Notes under the pieces: model-generated
The model's input: the letters and a program-made list of their open reading frames with translations, nothing else
What the model was told of the DNA's origin: nothing
Database searches by the model: none
Shown: one piece after another, positions 9,425-19,855 of the stretch
Layout: each line of letters starts with the position of its first letter
How positions within the stretch are numbered: position 1 is the first letter of the stretch
Translations under genes and position numbers: made by a program
From: Leuconostoc carnosum
Lineage (GTDB): Bacteria; Bacillota; Bacilli; Lactobacillales; Lactobacillaceae
Direction of reading: 5' to 3'
Length of the DNA stretch: 64,000 nt
NCBI RefSeq assembly: GCF_014207505.1
Contig: NZ_JACHGL010000001.1
Coordinates: 186,001-250,000, forward strand

Positions 9425-9526
9425 GTGAAAATTATTATTTTAAAACGAAGTATTTTTGTCGATTTTCTGTTAAATTTAAATTGTAAACGAATGAAATGGA
9501 TAACTAGTCAAAAAATGGAGGAAGTC

Positions 9527-10012
9527 ATGCCACAAGTTGCAGTTGTTATGGGGTCAATTAGTGATTGGCCAATCATGAAAAAAACAACCACGCTGTTAGA
9601 AACATTTGGAATTACTTATGAAAAACATGTTATTTCAGCACACCGTATGCCAGCTGAATTAGAACGTTTTGGTCAAAATGCTAAGAACAGTGGATTACAA
9701 GTGATTATTGCTGGCGCAGGCGGTGCAGCGCATTTACCAGGAATGTTGGCAGCTAATACGTTGATACCAGTTATTGGTGTACCCATTCAAACGCGGGCAT
9801 TAAATGGTTTAGATTCTTTACTATCAATTGTACAAATGCCTGCGGGGATTCCAGTTGCTACAGTTGCTATCGGAGAAGCTGGTGCTAAAAATGCAGCTAT
9901 CTTAGCAGCTCAAATTGTAAGTCTTCAAGATGAAGCTATTACAACAAAACTAACTGATTTCCGTCAGCAACAAAGACAAGCATCAATTGACAGTGAGGCT
10001 GACTTAATATGA
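9527..10012 (+). CDS. purE: N5-carboxyaminoimidazole ribonucleotide mutase
   Basis: Class I PurE, which converts N5-CAIR to CAIR in de novo purine synthesis together with PurK. It has 161 residues. VVMGSISDWPIM near the N-terminus binds the phosphate, SAHRMP carries the catalytic His, and GAGGAAHLPGM is also typical. The ATG at 9527 follows GGAGGAAG; an in-frame GTG at 9425 would add 34 residues not found in the family and is rejected. It is the first gene of the pur operon and overlaps purK by 4 nt (ATGA). Confidence 0.97.
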   Translation: MPQVAVVMGSISDWPIMKKTTTLLETFGITYEKHVISAHRMPAELERFGQNAKNSGLQVIIAGAGGAAHLPGMLAANTLIPVIGVPIQTRALNGLDSLLSIVQMPAGIPVATVAIGEAGAKNAAILAAQIVSLQDEAITTKLTDFRQQQRQASIDSEADLI

Positions 10013-11130
10013 CAAATATAGTTTTACCACCAGCAACCATCGGTATTATTGGTGGTGGCCAATTAGGACAAATGATGGCCTTGTCAGCCAAGGCGATGGG
10101 ATATAAGGTTGGCGTTTTAGACCCAACACCACAGTCGCCGGCAGGGCAAGTTTCAGATTTTCAAATTGTCGCGCATTATGACGATGTCAATGCATTAGAA
10201 TCATTATCTCAGCGCAGTGATATTTTAACTTATGAATTTGAAAATGTTGATATGACAGCTCTGGCACAACACAAAACAATTTTGCCACAAGGAACAGACT
10301 TGTTACGTATTACTAGTAATCGTTTGATCGAAAAAACATTTATTCGTGATAGGGCGGCAGTGCCAGTTGCCGAATTTATGGCAGTCAATTCACCAGAAGA
10401 TTTTAGAATAGCAGTGAAAAAGATAACATTACCAGCAATTTTGAAAACAGTTAATGGTGGTTATGACGGTCATGGGCAATGGGAAGTGAATCAATTGGCT
10501 GATATTGATAATATTTTAACTGATTTTCCAACGCAACCTTTAATTTTAGAACAGCGTGTGCAGTTTAATCAAGAAGTTAGTATCATGGTGACACGTGATG
10601 CCCAAGGAAAAATCACAAAGTGGCCTGTTTCTGAGAATGTACATGTTAACCACATATTGAAAACAAGTTTAGTACCAGCTAATGTCACTGACACAGTTAG
10701 CGAAAAAATAGGCGTCATTGCGACTAATATAGCGACTGCATTATCGTTACGAGGTGTCTTAGGTATTGAGTTATTTGTCAATGGTGAAGACATCTGGGTG
10801 AATGAACTGGCACCACGTCCGCATAATTCCGGACACTATAGTATTGAAGCGACCAATGTATCACAATTTGAAGGCCATATTCGAAGCATAACTGGGCTAC
10901 CATTGCCTGCAATTAGTTTGTACCAACCAGCTTTGATGGTTAACTTGCTAGGGGATGAGCTAGAGCAAGCACGTCATGATTTTGCTGAACATCCCGAATG
11001 GCATTTTCACGATTACGGCAAATCGGCAATTAAACACGATCGTAAAATGGGACACATCACGGTACTAGGTCAAGAAAACATTCAAAAACTACAGAATTGG
11101 AGTCAAACACATGAACAGCGTGACGTATAA
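10009..11130 (+). CDS. purK: N5-carboxyaminoimidazole ribonucleotide synthase (ATPase subunit)
   Basis: ATP-grasp enzyme forming N5-CAIR from AIR, bicarbonate and ATP. It has 373 residues. The N-terminal nucleotide-binding fold is IGIIGGGQLGQMMALSA, the ATP-grasp core includes ILKTVNGGYDGHGQW, and ELAPRPHNSGHYSIEA is the family signature near residue 270. It starts within the end of purE and ends inside purC (20-bp overlap), so these genes are translationally coupled. Confidence 0.97.
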   Translation: MTNIVLPPATIGIIGGGQLGQMMALSAKAMGYKVGVLDPTPQSPAGQVSDFQIVAHYDDVNALESLSQRSDILTYEFENVDMTALAQHKTILPQGTDLLRITSNRLIEKTFIRDRAAVPVAEFMAVNSPEDFRIAVKKITLPAILKTVNGGYDGHGQWEVNQLADIDNILTDFPTQPLILEQRVQFNQEVSIMVTRDAQGKITKWPVSENVHVNHILKTSLVPANVTDTVSEKIGVIATNIATALSLRGVLGIELFVNGEDIWVNELAPRPHNSGHYSIEATNVSQFEGHIRSITGLPLPAISLYQPALMVNLLGDELEQARHDFAEHPEWHFHDYGKSAIKHDRKMGHITVLGQENIQKLQNWSQTHEQRDV

Positions 11131-11854
11131 GAATCGTACGATTGAACAGGGTGAATTAAAATATACTGGTAAAGCTAAAGAAGTTTATACGACAAATGAT
11201 CCTGATATTTTATGGATACATTATCTTGATCAAGCCACTGCCAAAAATGGTAAGGAAAAGGAACAAATTGATGGAAAAGGTCAGTTAAATAGTGCCATTA
11301 GTCATTTGTTATTTGATTATTTAACACAACAAAACATCAAAAATCATTATTTATTATCAATTTCTAAAACTGATGAATTAGTACAAGCACTAGAGATTTT
11401 ACCAATAGAAGTTGTCACGCGAAATTATGCTTCTGGCCACTTTGTCAGTAAATTTCAAGTGACGCCCATGAAAAAATTAACGCCTATTGTGCAAGAATTT
11501 TATTATAAATCTGACGCTTTGGATGACCCATTCATTAATGACTCACAAATCTTAGCATTAGGGTATGCGGTTTCTGATGAGTTGATTTACTTAAGACAAG
11601 AAGCGCAACAAATTAATCAATTGTTAAGTCACTTATTTTCAACGATTAACATTCAATTGATTGATTTCAAACTTGAATTTGGTCGTACAGCATCTGGCAG
11701 TATTATACTAGCTGATGAATTGTCACCAGATAATATGAGATTGGTTGATTTAACAACTGGTGATTCATTAGATAAGGATATATTTAGAGAACACAAGGGT
11801 GATATGACAGTCGGCTATCATGAAGTATTAGACAGATTATCACATGTTAAATAA
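11111..11854 (+). CDS. purC: SAICAR synthetase
   Basis: Joins CAIR and aspartate with ATP to give SAICAR. The 247 residues are usual for the short bacterial form. KYTGKAKEVYTT is the N-terminal nucleotide loop, EVVTRNYASGHFVSKF and the C-terminal LIDFKLEFGR and LADELSPDNMRL are family signatures. It starts 20 bp inside purK without a strong separate ribosome site, which suggests coupling. ATG at 11111 gives the family-typical start. Confidence 0.96.
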   Translation: MNSVTYKNRTIEQGELKYTGKAKEVYTTNDPDILWIHYLDQATAKNGKEKEQIDGKGQLNSAISHLLFDYLTQQNIKNHYLLSISKTDELVQALEILPIEVVTRNYASGHFVSKFQVTPMKKLTPIVQEFYYKSDALDDPFINDSQILALGYAVSDELIYLRQEAQQINQLLSHLFSTINIQLIDFKLEFGRTASGSIILADELSPDNMRLVDLTTGDSLDKDIFREHKGDMTVGYHEVLDRLSHVK

Positions 11855-11864
11855 GGAGAAGATG

Positions 11865-12131
11865 ATGTATTTAGCAAAAATTTATGTGACGTATAAGCCC
11901 TCTATTTTGGACCCACAAGGTGAGGTTATCAAATCAGCATTACACCGAATGGATTACGCTGGGGTACAAACAGTGACTCAAGGAAAATATTTTGAAGTCA
12001 AATTACAAGCAACTGATGTTGACAGTGCAACAGCTGAAACCCAAAGTTTCACCGAATCACTGCTTATTAATCAAAACACAGAAACTTATCGCTTTGACTT
12101 GAGTTTGGTTGCAGATGAGGTGGATGTATGA
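11865..12131 (+). CDS. purS: FGAM synthase subunit PurS
   Basis: Small subunit of the three-part FGAM synthase (PurS-PurQ-PurL), which passes ammonia between the glutaminase and the synthase. It has 88 residues and starts [19 protein letters not shown], close to other PurS. The ATG at 11865 is 6 nt after AAGGAG; ATGs at 11844 and 11862 lie before or too close to that site. It overlaps purQ by 4 nt (ATGA). Confidence 0.95.
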   Translation: MYLAKIYVTYKPSILDPQGEVIKSALHRMDYAGVQTVTQGKYFEVKLQATDVDSATAETQSFTESLLINQNTETYRFDLSLVADEVDV

Positions 12132-12802
12132 GAGCGGCTGTTATTAGTTTTCCAGGATCAAATTGTGACTTTGATATGCTATATGCATTACAGGATTTTG
12201 GTGTTGATGCTCAAATTATTTCCGCAAAAACTAATGATTTGACAAATTTTGATGCAATATTTTTACCCGGTGGTTTTTCTTATGGTGATTATCTTCGAAC
12301 AGGTGCTATTGCACGCTTTTCACCAATCATGAGTGCAGTTACCCAGGCAGCAAATGAGGGCAAGATTATTGTTGGCATTTGCAATGGGTTTCAAATATTA
12401 ACAGAAGCAGGCTTGTTACCTGGACAACTGTTAATGAATAAAAATCCTGGATTTATTTGTGACGAGGTGCTGCTAACGATTGCTAATCCAGACACGGCAT
12501 ACACTAATACGTACAACGCTAACGAAAAAATTTTGATACCCATCGCTCATGGTGAGGGCAATTACTATGCTGATGAAGCGACGCTAGATCAACTAGAAAA
12601 CAATCATCAAGTTGTGTTTCGCTATGCAGATAATCCTAATGGTTCTGCTCGTGATATTGCTGGTATTATGAACGAGCAAGGAAATGTATTTGGCATGATG
12701 CCACATCCAGAACGAGCAGTCGACCCAATCACAGGTAACATCGATGGGCAAGGATTTTTTAAGAGTATTTTATCGGCTATTCTAACAAAAGTTACCGCGT
12801 AA
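12128..12802 (+). CDS. purQ: FGAM synthase subunit PurQ (glutaminase)
   Basis: Class I glutamine amidotransferase supplying ammonia to PurL. It has 224 residues. FPGSNCDFD is at the N-terminus, the nucleophile is Cys85 in GICNGFQ, and the His/Glu pair is in MMPHPERAV near residue 195. It overlaps purS by 4 nt and precedes purL by 58 bp. Confidence 0.97.
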   Translation: MRAAVISFPGSNCDFDMLYALQDFGVDAQIISAKTNDLTNFDAIFLPGGFSYGDYLRTGAIARFSPIMSAVTQAANEGKIIVGICNGFQILTEAGLLPGQLLMNKNPGFICDEVLLTIANPDTAYTNTYNANEKILIPIAHGEGNYYADEATLDQLENNHQVVFRYADNPNGSARDIAGIMNEQGNVFGMMPHPERAVDPITGNIDGQGFFKSILSAILTKVTA

Positions 12803-12860
12803 TTATCTCATTTAGATAACGCATACTCGAGATGAAATCCCTTTATGAAAGGCATTAACA

Positions 12861-15080
12861 ATGACAAAAGTAAGTAAGGAAATGTCACCAGAACAAGTGC
12901 GTGATTCAAAAATCTATTTAGATTGGAGTCTAACACAAGAAGAATATGAGTTAATTGTTGCAACACTCGATCGCTTACCTAATTTCACAGAGACTGGTAT
13001 CTTTTCTGGCATGTGGTCTGAGCATGTATCTTATAAAAAATCAAAACCAATTTTAAAAAAATTTTGGTCACAAAATGAACGTGTCTTACAAGGCCCCGGA
13101 GAAGGGGCAGGTATTCTAGATATTGGTGATGGGCAGGCGGTTGTTTTTAAAGCTGAGAGCCATAACCATCCAAGTTTTGTTGAACCTTATGAGGGTGCGG
13201 CTACTGGTATTGGTGGTATTTTACGAGATATTTTCTCAATGGGCGCACAACCAATTGCAGCTCTCGACTCACTACGCTTTGGTGAATTAAATAATCCGCG
13301 AACAAGACATCTGGTAGATGGTATCATTGCCGGCATTGCTGGTTATGGGAATGCCATTGGTATCCCCACTGTTGGCGGTGAAATCGCCTTTGATGATGTT
13401 TATGCTGGTAACCCACTAGTTAATGTTATGGCAGTTGGATTGATGGAAAAGACTGCGATGCAGGTTGGACAGGCTAAAGGTGTTGGTAACTCAGTGATCT
13501 ATGTGGGTGCCAAAACTGGTCGCGATGGTATTAATGGTGCATCATTTGCTTCAGCAGAGTTTTCCTCGACACATGAATCTGATAGGTCAGCTGTACAAGT
13601 TGGTGATCCCTTTTTGGAAAAGTTAGTGATGGATACGACATTACAAGCAGTGCGTGAGTACGCTGACATTATTGTTGGTATTCAAGATATGGGCGCTGCT
13701 GGACTACTTTCATCTAGTTCGGAAATGGCATCTAAAGCGGGACAAGGTATGACCTTGAATTTAGATTTGGTGCCACAACGTGAAACGAATATGACACCTT
13801 ATGAACTCATGTTGTCAGAATCGCAAGAGCGTATGTTATTTGTAGTTAAAAGAGGCGAAGAACAAGCTATCATTGATTTGTTTGAGACAAATGATTTGGA
13901 TGCAGTCATTATTGGTGAAGTGACTGATAATGAACAATTTATTTTAGAATTTGATGGTGAAATTGTGGCAGATGTGCCCATTGATTTTTTGACACATGCA
14001 CCTAAACAAGATTTACCAATGGCGGTACCAGCACGTATAAAAGAGTTATCCTCAAAACAATATTTACCTGACATGTCCGATCTTAAAAAGACTGTGCTAT
14101 CATTAATAGCTCAACCAACTATTGCTTCCAAAGCTGCATTATTTAGGCATTTTGATAGCATGGTGCGTGCTGATACAGTCATCAAACCCGGTGGTGATGC
14201 CGCATTAATTCGGGTGCGCGGTACACAAAAAGCCTTAGCCATGACAACAGATGTCAATGCACGATATTTGTATTTAGATCCATTAAAGGGTGCGCAAATG
14301 GCGGTTGCTGAAGCAGCACGCAATATTGTAGCAACTGGGGCATTACCCATTGGCATTACAGATGGTTTGAATTTTGGCTCACCAGATAATCCTGAAGTTT
14401 ATTACGAACTAGATCAAGCTGTTTCAGGAATTAATATTATGGCAAAACAATTGAATACGCCAATCATTTCAGGTAACGTTTCTCTTTACAATGAAACCGA
14501 TGGGCGAGCTATTTATCCAACACCGATGATTGGCATGGTTGGTTTGTTAGAAGATGTCACCAAAGCAACAACTATTGATTTTAAAAATGCTGGAGATGTA
14601 ATTTACCTGATTGGTGAAACCGAAGCAAGCTTCAATGGGTCTGAAATCCAGAAAATGCAAACTGGAAGTATTGGTGGCCAGTTGTTTGACATTGATCCAA
14701 CAGCTGAATTAAAATCACAACGTTTAGTGCTTGAGGGTATTGACCAAAAATTATTTGCTAGTGTGCATGATTTATCCGAAGGTGGCCTAATTGTCAGCTT
14801 GTTAGAGAGTAGTTTTGCTGGTAATTTAAGTTTCCAAGTGACAACAAATTGGTTGTCCCACTATCTATTCTCAGAAACACCCAGTCGTTTTTTAGTCAGT
14901 GTACCAGCTGATAAAATGAGCTATTTTGAGGAATTAGGTGGCCAATATGTGACTAAATTAGGATTAGTGACTTCAGATGATGATTGGCAAATTACTACGG
15001 CGACAGAAACATTGGCAGGTTCAAGAGCAGAGACCAAGAAAATTTATCAGGAGAGTATTTCATGGCAGCTAAAGGCTTAG
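12861..15080 (+). CDS. purL: FGAM synthase subunit PurL
   Basis: Synthase subunit converting FGAR to FGAM with ATP and ammonia. The 739 residues fit the small Gram-positive type that needs PurS and Pur[18 protein letters not shown] and [21 protein letters not shown]-region motifs are near the N-terminus; a second AIRS-like half follows. GAAAGG sits about 9 nt before the ATG. A small 6-bp hairpin (TTATCT/AGATAA, 12803-12819) lies in the gap after purQ. The end overlaps purF by 19 bp. Confidence 0.97.
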   Translation: MTKVSKEMSPEQVRDSKIYLDWSLTQEEYELIVATLDRLPNFTETGIFSGMWSEHVSYKKSKPILKKFWSQNERVLQGPGEGAGILDIGDGQAVVFKAESHNHPSFVEPYEGAATGIGGILRDIFSMGAQPIAALDSLRFGELNNPRTRHLVDGIIAGIAGYGNAIGIPTVGGEIAFDDVYAGNPLVNVMAVGLMEKTAMQVGQAKGVGNSVIYVGAKTGRDGINGASFASAEFSSTHESDRSAVQVGDPFLEKLVMDTTLQAVREYADIIVGIQDMGAAGLLSSSSEMASKAGQGMTLNLDLVPQRETNMTPYELMLSESQERMLFVVKRGEEQAIIDLFETNDLDAVIIGEVTDNEQFILEFDGEIVADVPIDFLTHAPKQDLPMAVPARIKELSSKQYLPDMSDLKKTVLSLIAQPTIASKAALFRHFDSMVRADTVIKPGGDAALIRVRGTQKALAMTTDVNARYLYLDPLKGAQMAVAEAARNIVATGALPIGITDGLNFGSPDNPEVYYELDQAVSGINIMAKQLNTPIISGNVSLYNETDGRAIYPTPMIGMVGLLEDVTKATTIDFKNAGDVIYLIGETEASFNGSEIQKMQTGSIGGQLFDIDPTAELKSQRLVLEGIDQKLFASVHDLSEGGLIVSLLESSFAGNLSFQVTTNWLSHYLFSETPSRFLVSVPADKMSYFEELGGQYVTKLGLVTSDDDWQITTATETLAGSRAETKKIYQESISWQLKA

Positions 15081-16675
15081 ATTCTGGACAGGCATCCAAT
15101 CAATTAATGGAAAAAATGCGTGTTAATGTGCGTAGCTTGAATGAGGAATGTGGCATTTTTGGTGTTTGGGGACGATCCGATGCGGCACAATCGACATATT
15201 ATGGTCTCCACGCTTTACAACATCGTGGTCAAGAAGGTGCCGGTATTGTATCTAATCAAGATGGACACTTATGGCAAGAACGTGGTTTAGGCTTGTTAAG
15301 CGATGTTTTCCGTAATCCTGCTCGTATTGAACCACTAAGCGGGCACAGTGCCATTGGGCATGTCCGCTACGCAACGGCAGGTTCACATGGTATTGAAAAT
15401 ATTCAACCAATGATGGCTAATTTCCAAGATATGCAAATGGCTTTAGCACATAATGGCAATCTGACCAATGCATCATCGTTACGTCAGGAATTAGAAGACA
15501 CAGGTGCAATTTTCCAAAGTTCATCAGATTCTGAGATTTTATTGCATTTAATTCGTCATTCAAAAGCTACTCGCTTTGTCGATCAATTAAAAGAAGCTCT
15601 GAATCGTGTTCGTGGTGGTTTTGCTTATCTATTGTTAACACCATATGGGATGTTTGCAGCATTAGATCCGCACGCCTTTCGCCCATTTGTAGTTGGTCAA
15701 ATGCCTGATGGTCAATATGTAGTGACATCAGAAACGGCAGCTCTAGACGTTGTCGGCGCAAAATTTTTACGCGATGTTCAGCCTGGTGAACTCATTAGTA
15801 TTGATGATACTGGTATGACGATTGATCATTATACGACACAGACAACTTTAAATATTGATGCGATGGAATATATTTATTTTGCAAGGCCGGATTCTACCAT
15901 TTATGGTGTGAATGTACATCAGGCACGTAAAAGGATGGGTGCGGCGTTAGCAAAAGAACAACCTGTACCTCATGCAGATATTATTGTCGGTGTACCAAAC
16001 TCAAGTCTGTCCGCTGCTGCTGGTTTTGCTCAAGCAACGGGTTTACCAAATGAAATGGGATTGATTAAAAATCAATATATTGCGCGAACGTTTATTGAAC
16101 CAACACAAGATAAGCGTGAGCGCGCAGTTCGTATGAAATTAAGCGCTGTGAAGGAAGTCATTTGTGGTAAGAATGTGGTATTAGTTGATGATTCAATTGT
16201 GCGTGGTACAACATCAATGTACATTGTCCGCATGTTAAAAGAAGCAGGTGCTAAGTCTGTACATGTCCGTATTGCCAGCCCGGTCTTTAAATTACCATCC
16301 TTTTATGGTATTGACATGCAAACAACAAAAGAACTTCTAGGCGCACAACACACAATTCCTGAAATGCGTGAGAAAATTGAGGCTGATTCGCTGGGATTCT
16401 TGTCAGTTGATGCGCTAGTTAAAGCGATAGATTTGCCTTATGATGGGGCAGGAACTGGCTTGACGACAGCATATTTTGATGGTCATTATCCAAGTCCAGT
16501 TTACGATTACGAGTCGAGTTTGTCGGAATTAATCAAAAGTGGTCAAGTCGATTTTGAACCTGAGCCAACAACAACTTATCATCCACGACAAGTAGCAACG
16601 CTTCGTCAGCAAGCTATTGCAGATGATGGTACTATTCATTTTGATACAAAAACTAATCAGGGAGTAGAAATATGA
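15062..16675 (+). CDS. purF: amidophosphoribosyltransferase
   Basis: First committed step: PRPP plus glutamine to phosphoribosylamine. It has 537 residues. The N-terminal Ntn-glutaminase has Cys30 as the expected nucleophile ([11 protein letters not shown]), so 29 residues would be removed by self-cleavage. The C-terminal phosphoribosyltransferase has [14 protein letters not shown]. The ATG at 15062 follows AGGAGAG inside the purL end; longer in-frame starts upstream are rejected. The iron-sulphur cysteines of the B. subtilis enzyme are replaced: LPSFYGID has Ser where B. subtilis has Cys, and [10 protein letters not shown] has no Cys. It overlaps purM by 4 nt. Confidence 0.96.
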   Translation: MAAKGLDSGQASNQLMEKMRVNVRSLNEECGIFGVWGRSDAAQSTYYGLHALQHRGQEGAGIVSNQDGHLWQERGLGLLSDVFRNPARIEPLSGHSAIGHVRYATAGSHGIENIQPMMANFQDMQMALAHNGNLTNASSLRQELEDTGAIFQSSSDSEILLHLIRHSKATRFVDQLKEALNRVRGGFAYLLLTPYGMFAALDPHAFRPFVVGQMPDGQYVVTSETAALDVVGAKFLRDVQPGELISIDDTGMTIDHYTTQTTLNIDAMEYIYFARPDSTIYGVNVHQARKRMGAALAKEQPVPHADIIVGVPNSSLSAAAGFAQATGLPNEMGLIKNQYIARTFIEPTQDKRERAVRMKLSAVKEVICGKNVVLVDDSIVRGTTSMYIVRMLKEAGAKSVHVRIASPVFKLPSFYGIDMQTTKELLGAQHTIPEMREKIEADSLGFLSVDALVKAIDLPYDGAGTGLTTAYFDGHYPSPVYDYESSLSELIKSGQVDFEPEPTTTYHPRQVATLRQQAIADDGTIHFDTKTNQGVEI

Positions 16676-17697
16676 CCAAAAAAAATGCCTATCAATCCGC
16701 AGGCGTTGATATTAAGGCTGGAGAGCAAGCAGTAGAACTAATGCAAGATGCTGTTGCGTCAACTTATACCCCAAATGTATTAAGTCATTTAGGTGGATTT
16801 GGTGCCACTTATGCATTAGGTACAGATTTAAAAGATCCAGTGTTAATATCCGGTGCTGATGGTGTAGGCACTAAATTATTACTTGCAATTGCAGCTGACA
16901 AACATGATACAATCGGCCAAGATCTTGTGGGAATGGTGACCAATGATATTTTATCACAAGGTGCAAAACCAGCTTTCATGTTAGATTATTTAGCTGTTGA
17001 TAAAATGAGACCTGCAGTAGTAGCAGAGATTGTGACAGGGATAGCTGCAGCTGCTAAGGCATCTGGTGTGGCATTGATTGGTGGTGAGAGTGCTGAGTTA
17101 CCTGGTTTATATGCCAAAAAGCATTATGATTTAGCTGCATTTGCTGTTGGTGTGGCTGAACGTGATCAGCTATTAAATCCAGATAATGTGAAAGAAGGGG
17201 ATGTATTGATTGGCATACCATCATCTGGTATTCATTCCAATGGCTATTCATTAGTTCGTCAAGTTTTTGGTATTCAATCATCTGAGGCGTTTGCTGATTT
17301 GGATCCAGATTTGCAAAAGAATCTACTCACACCCACCAAACTATATGCTCACAGTGTTTGGCCATTAATAGAAAAACATTTAGTGACGACAATAGCTCAT
17401 ATCACTGGTGGTGGTCTAATTGAAAACTTACCACGGGCATTGCCAAGCCATCTTTCAGCTGAGATTAGCTGGGGAACATGGCCAATTTTGCCAATATTTA
17501 ATGCACTTCAAGCTGCTGGTAATTTATCACTTGAAGATATGTTGCTGACGTTTAATAATGGTTTAGGGATGATTCTTGTTGTTCCTGAAAAAAATGTCAC
17601 GGCAGCTTTAAAACAAGTTGATGACGCGCATGTTATTGGCAAGGTGACCTCAAAGCAATCAGAACCAGTGATTTTTAAAGGTGAGGCACCATGGTAG
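16672..17697 (+). CDS. purM: AIR synthetase (FGAM cyclo-ligase)
   Basis: Closes the imidazole ring, FGAM plus ATP to AIR. It has 341 residues. YQSAGVDIKAGEQAV is at the N-terminus, ISGADGVGTKLLLA binds ATP, and LIGGESAELPGLY and GIPSSGIHSNGYSLVR are signatures. It overlaps purF (ATGA) and purN (7 bp). Confidence 0.97.
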   Translation: MTKKNAYQSAGVDIKAGEQAVELMQDAVASTYTPNVLSHLGGFGATYALGTDLKDPVLISGADGVGTKLLLAIAADKHDTIGQDLVGMVTNDILSQGAKPAFMLDYLAVDKMRPAVVAEIVTGIAAAAKASGVALIGGESAELPGLYAKKHYDLAAFAVGVAERDQLLNPDNVKEGDVLIGIPSSGIHSNGYSLVRQVFGIQSSEAFADLDPDLQKNLLTPTKLYAHSVWPLIEKHLVTTIAHITGGGLIENLPRALPSHLSAEISWGTWPILPIFNALQAAGNLSLEDMLLTFNNGLGMILVVPEKNVTAALKQVDDAHVIGKVTSKQSEPVIFKGEAPW

Positions 17698-18281
17698 GGC
17701 AAGTGAAATTGGCGATATTCGCCTCTGGTACAGGAACTAATTTTCAAGCATTACACGATGCGGTTTTACAACGGCAATTACCTGCTGAAATTGTAAGATT
17801 GGTTGTTGATAAAGCGGATGCTGGGGCATTGCATCTGGCAAAATTATTTGGTGTACCTGCGATGGTAATCCGATATGCTGATTATGATTCCAAATCGCTG
17901 GCAGAATTAGCTATTATAAAACAACTTCATGAAGATGAAGTTGATGGTATTTTGTTAGCAGGTTATATGCGTATTTTAACACCAACTCTGACAGCTGCTT
18001 TTCCAGGGCGCATTGTTAATTTACATCCAGCCATGTTACCAAAATTTCCTGGCCGACAGAGTATTTTAGATGCTTATGAAGCTGGTGTCACTGAAACAGG
18101 TGTGACTGTTCACTTTGTTGATGATGGCATTGATACAGGTCAAGTGATTGCTCAGCAATCTGTACCACGTTTATCACAGGATACGTTGGCAGACTTAGAA
18201 GCGCGCATTCATAAAGTTGAACATGTTTTATATCCTGATACTTTAGAACATTTACTGAAAGAAGGAGTATTTTCAAAATGA
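17691..18281 (+). CDS. purN: GAR transformylase
   Basis: Transfers a formyl group from 10-formyl-THF to GAR. It has 196 residues. LAIFASGTGTNFQAL is the N-terminal phosphate loop, LAGYMRILTP and NLHPAMLPKFPG hold the active-site Asn/His region, and VHFVDDGIDTGQVI the catalytic Asp. It uses the formyl-THF made by Fhs further on. It overlaps purM and purH. Confidence 0.97.
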   Translation: MVGQVKLAIFASGTGTNFQALHDAVLQRQLPAEIVRLVVDKADAGALHLAKLFGVPAMVIRYADYDSKSLAELAIIKQLHEDEVDGILLAGYMRILTPTLTAAFPGRIVNLHPAMLPKFPGRQSILDAYEAGVTETGVTVHFVDDGIDTGQVIAQQSVPRLSQDTLADLEARIHKVEHVLYPDTLEHLLKEGVFSK

Positions 18282-19804
18282 CTCGTGCATTAATTAGTGT
18301 TTCAGATAAGCGTGGCTTAGTGCCTTTTGCTCAAAAATTAATTGAACTTGGTTATGAACTTGTATCTACAGGTGGGACACATCACGTATTAGCCGATGCT
18401 GGGTTGGATGTCTTAGAAATTGAAGCAGTGACTGATTTTCCAGAAATGCTGGATGGTCGTGTGAAGACATTACATCCCCGTGTTCATGCAGGTTTATTAG
18501 CGCGACGTGATTTACCAGAACATATGGCAACGCTTGAAAAATTTAATATTAAACCAATTGACATTGTTGTTGTTAATTTATATCCTTTTAAATCTACCAT
18601 TCAAAAAGAGGGCGTGACTGAGTCGGAAGCAATTGAAAATATCGATATTGGTGGACCTTCAATGCTGCGATCTGCTGCCAAAAATTTTGCTTCAGTTTTG
18701 CCAGTGGTTGATCCAGCTGATTATGATGATATTATTGCTAGGTTAGTAGAAAATAACATCTCATCAACTTATCGTAAACAATTAGCTGCTAAAGTTTTTC
18801 AACATACAGCAGCTTATGATGCCCTTATCGCTCAGTATTTAACGGCATCTGAATTTCCAGCTCAATTAACATTACCTTATGATAAATTTGACGACATGCG
18901 TTATGGGGAAAATCCGCATCAGCAAGCTGCTGCTTACAAAACAGCGCTACCTGAAACGTATTCTGTTTTGAATGCTAATATTTTACACGGTAAGCAATTA
19001 TCATACAATAATATTCGTGATGTTGATGCAGCGCTACGTATTATTTCAGAATTCGACGATACAACAGTTGTTACAGTTAAACATATGAACCCGGCTGGAA
19101 TTGGTCAAGGAATAACACTTGAATCAGCATGGGATAATGCATTTTCGGCTGATGACATTTCAATTTTTGGTGGTATTGTAGCGCTTAATCGTGAAGTTGA
19201 TGCTGCAACTGCGAAAAAGATGCATGCCATTTTCTTAGAAATTATTATTGCACCAAGTTTTACACAAGAAGCCTATGATATTTTAGCGGCTAAAAAGAAT
19301 CTTCGTTTGCTAACTTTACCGTTTACAACAATTGTGCCACAGAAATTAGAAGTGACATCAATTCTCGGCGGTGTGGTTGTGCAAGAACGTGACTTAGTGG
19401 GTGAATCGGAAGCTAACTTTGAAGTTGTATCAAAAGCACAACCAACCACTGAACAGTTACATGCCATGATTTTTGCTCAAAAAGCTGTCAAGCATGTGAA
19501 ATCTAATGCGATTGTCGTCGCACGAGACGGACAAACACTTGGTGTGGGTGCTGGTCAGCCTAATCGTATTGATTCTGTCGTTTATTCAATTCAAAAGGCT
19601 GAGAAAAAAGCAGGTTTTGATGAAGCAGTATTGGCATCGGATGCATTTTTCCCAATGTCTGATTCTGTTCAATATGCTGCTGAACATGGTATTAAAGCAA
19701 TTGTTGAACCTGGTGGTTCAATTAAGGATAAAGATTCCATTGCGAAAGCCGATGAATTAGGTGTTGTGTTGGTATTTTCTGGGACACGTCACTTTAAACA
19801 TTAA
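18278..19804 (+). CDS. purH: bifunctional AICAR transformylase/IMP cyclohydrolase
   Basis: The last two steps to IMP. It has 508 residues. The N-terminal MGS-like cyclohydrolase has STGGTHHVLAD and LDGRVKTLHPRVHAG. The C-terminal transformylase has RYGENPHQQAA, VKHMNPAGIG and a typical end, GTRHFKH. It overlaps purN by 4 nt with GAAGGAG upstream. No terminator follows, but a separate promoter starts 5 bp downstream. Confidence 0.97.
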   Translation: MTRALISVSDKRGLVPFAQKLIELGYELVSTGGTHHVLADAGLDVLEIEAVTDFPEMLDGRVKTLHPRVHAGLLARRDLPEHMATLEKFNIKPIDIVVVNLYPFKSTIQKEGVTESEAIENIDIGGPSMLRSAAKNFASVLPVVDPADYDDIIARLVENNISSTYRKQLAAKVFQHTAAYDALIAQYLTASEFPAQLTLPYDKFDDMRYGENPHQQAAAYKTALPETYSVLNANILHGKQLSYNNIRDVDAALRIISEFDDTTVVTVKHMNPAGIGQGITLESAWDNAFSADDISIFGGIVALNREVDAATAKKMHAIFLEIIIAPSFTQEAYDILAAKKNLRLLTLPFTTIVPQKLEVTSILGGVVVQERDLVGESEANFEVVSKAQPTTEQLHAMIFAQKAVKHVKSNAIVVARDGQTLGVGAGQPNRIDSVVYSIQKAEKKAGFDEAVLASDAFFPMSDSVQYAAEHGIKAIVEPGGSIKDKDSIAKADELGVVLVFSGTRHFKH

Positions 19805-19808
19805 TGAT

Positions 19809-19836
19809 TTGATGTGTTTTTTACCTATGCTATAAT
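19809..19836 (+). promoter_or_regulatory. promoter of the NUDIX gene
   Basis: TTGATG (19809-19814), 16-nt spacer, perfect TATAAT (19831-19836), directly after the purH stop codon. Confidence 0.7.
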
Positions 19837-19855
19837 TTTTTACAGAGGAAAAATG

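Noticed and set aside
9425-9526. 34-residue N-terminal extension of PurE from a GTG
   Set aside because: Not found in PurE proteins, while a GGAGG site stands just before the ATG at 9527.
14984-15061. 26-residue extension of PurF
   Set aside because: It would start in purL without a ribosome site; AGGAGAG precedes the ATG at 15062.
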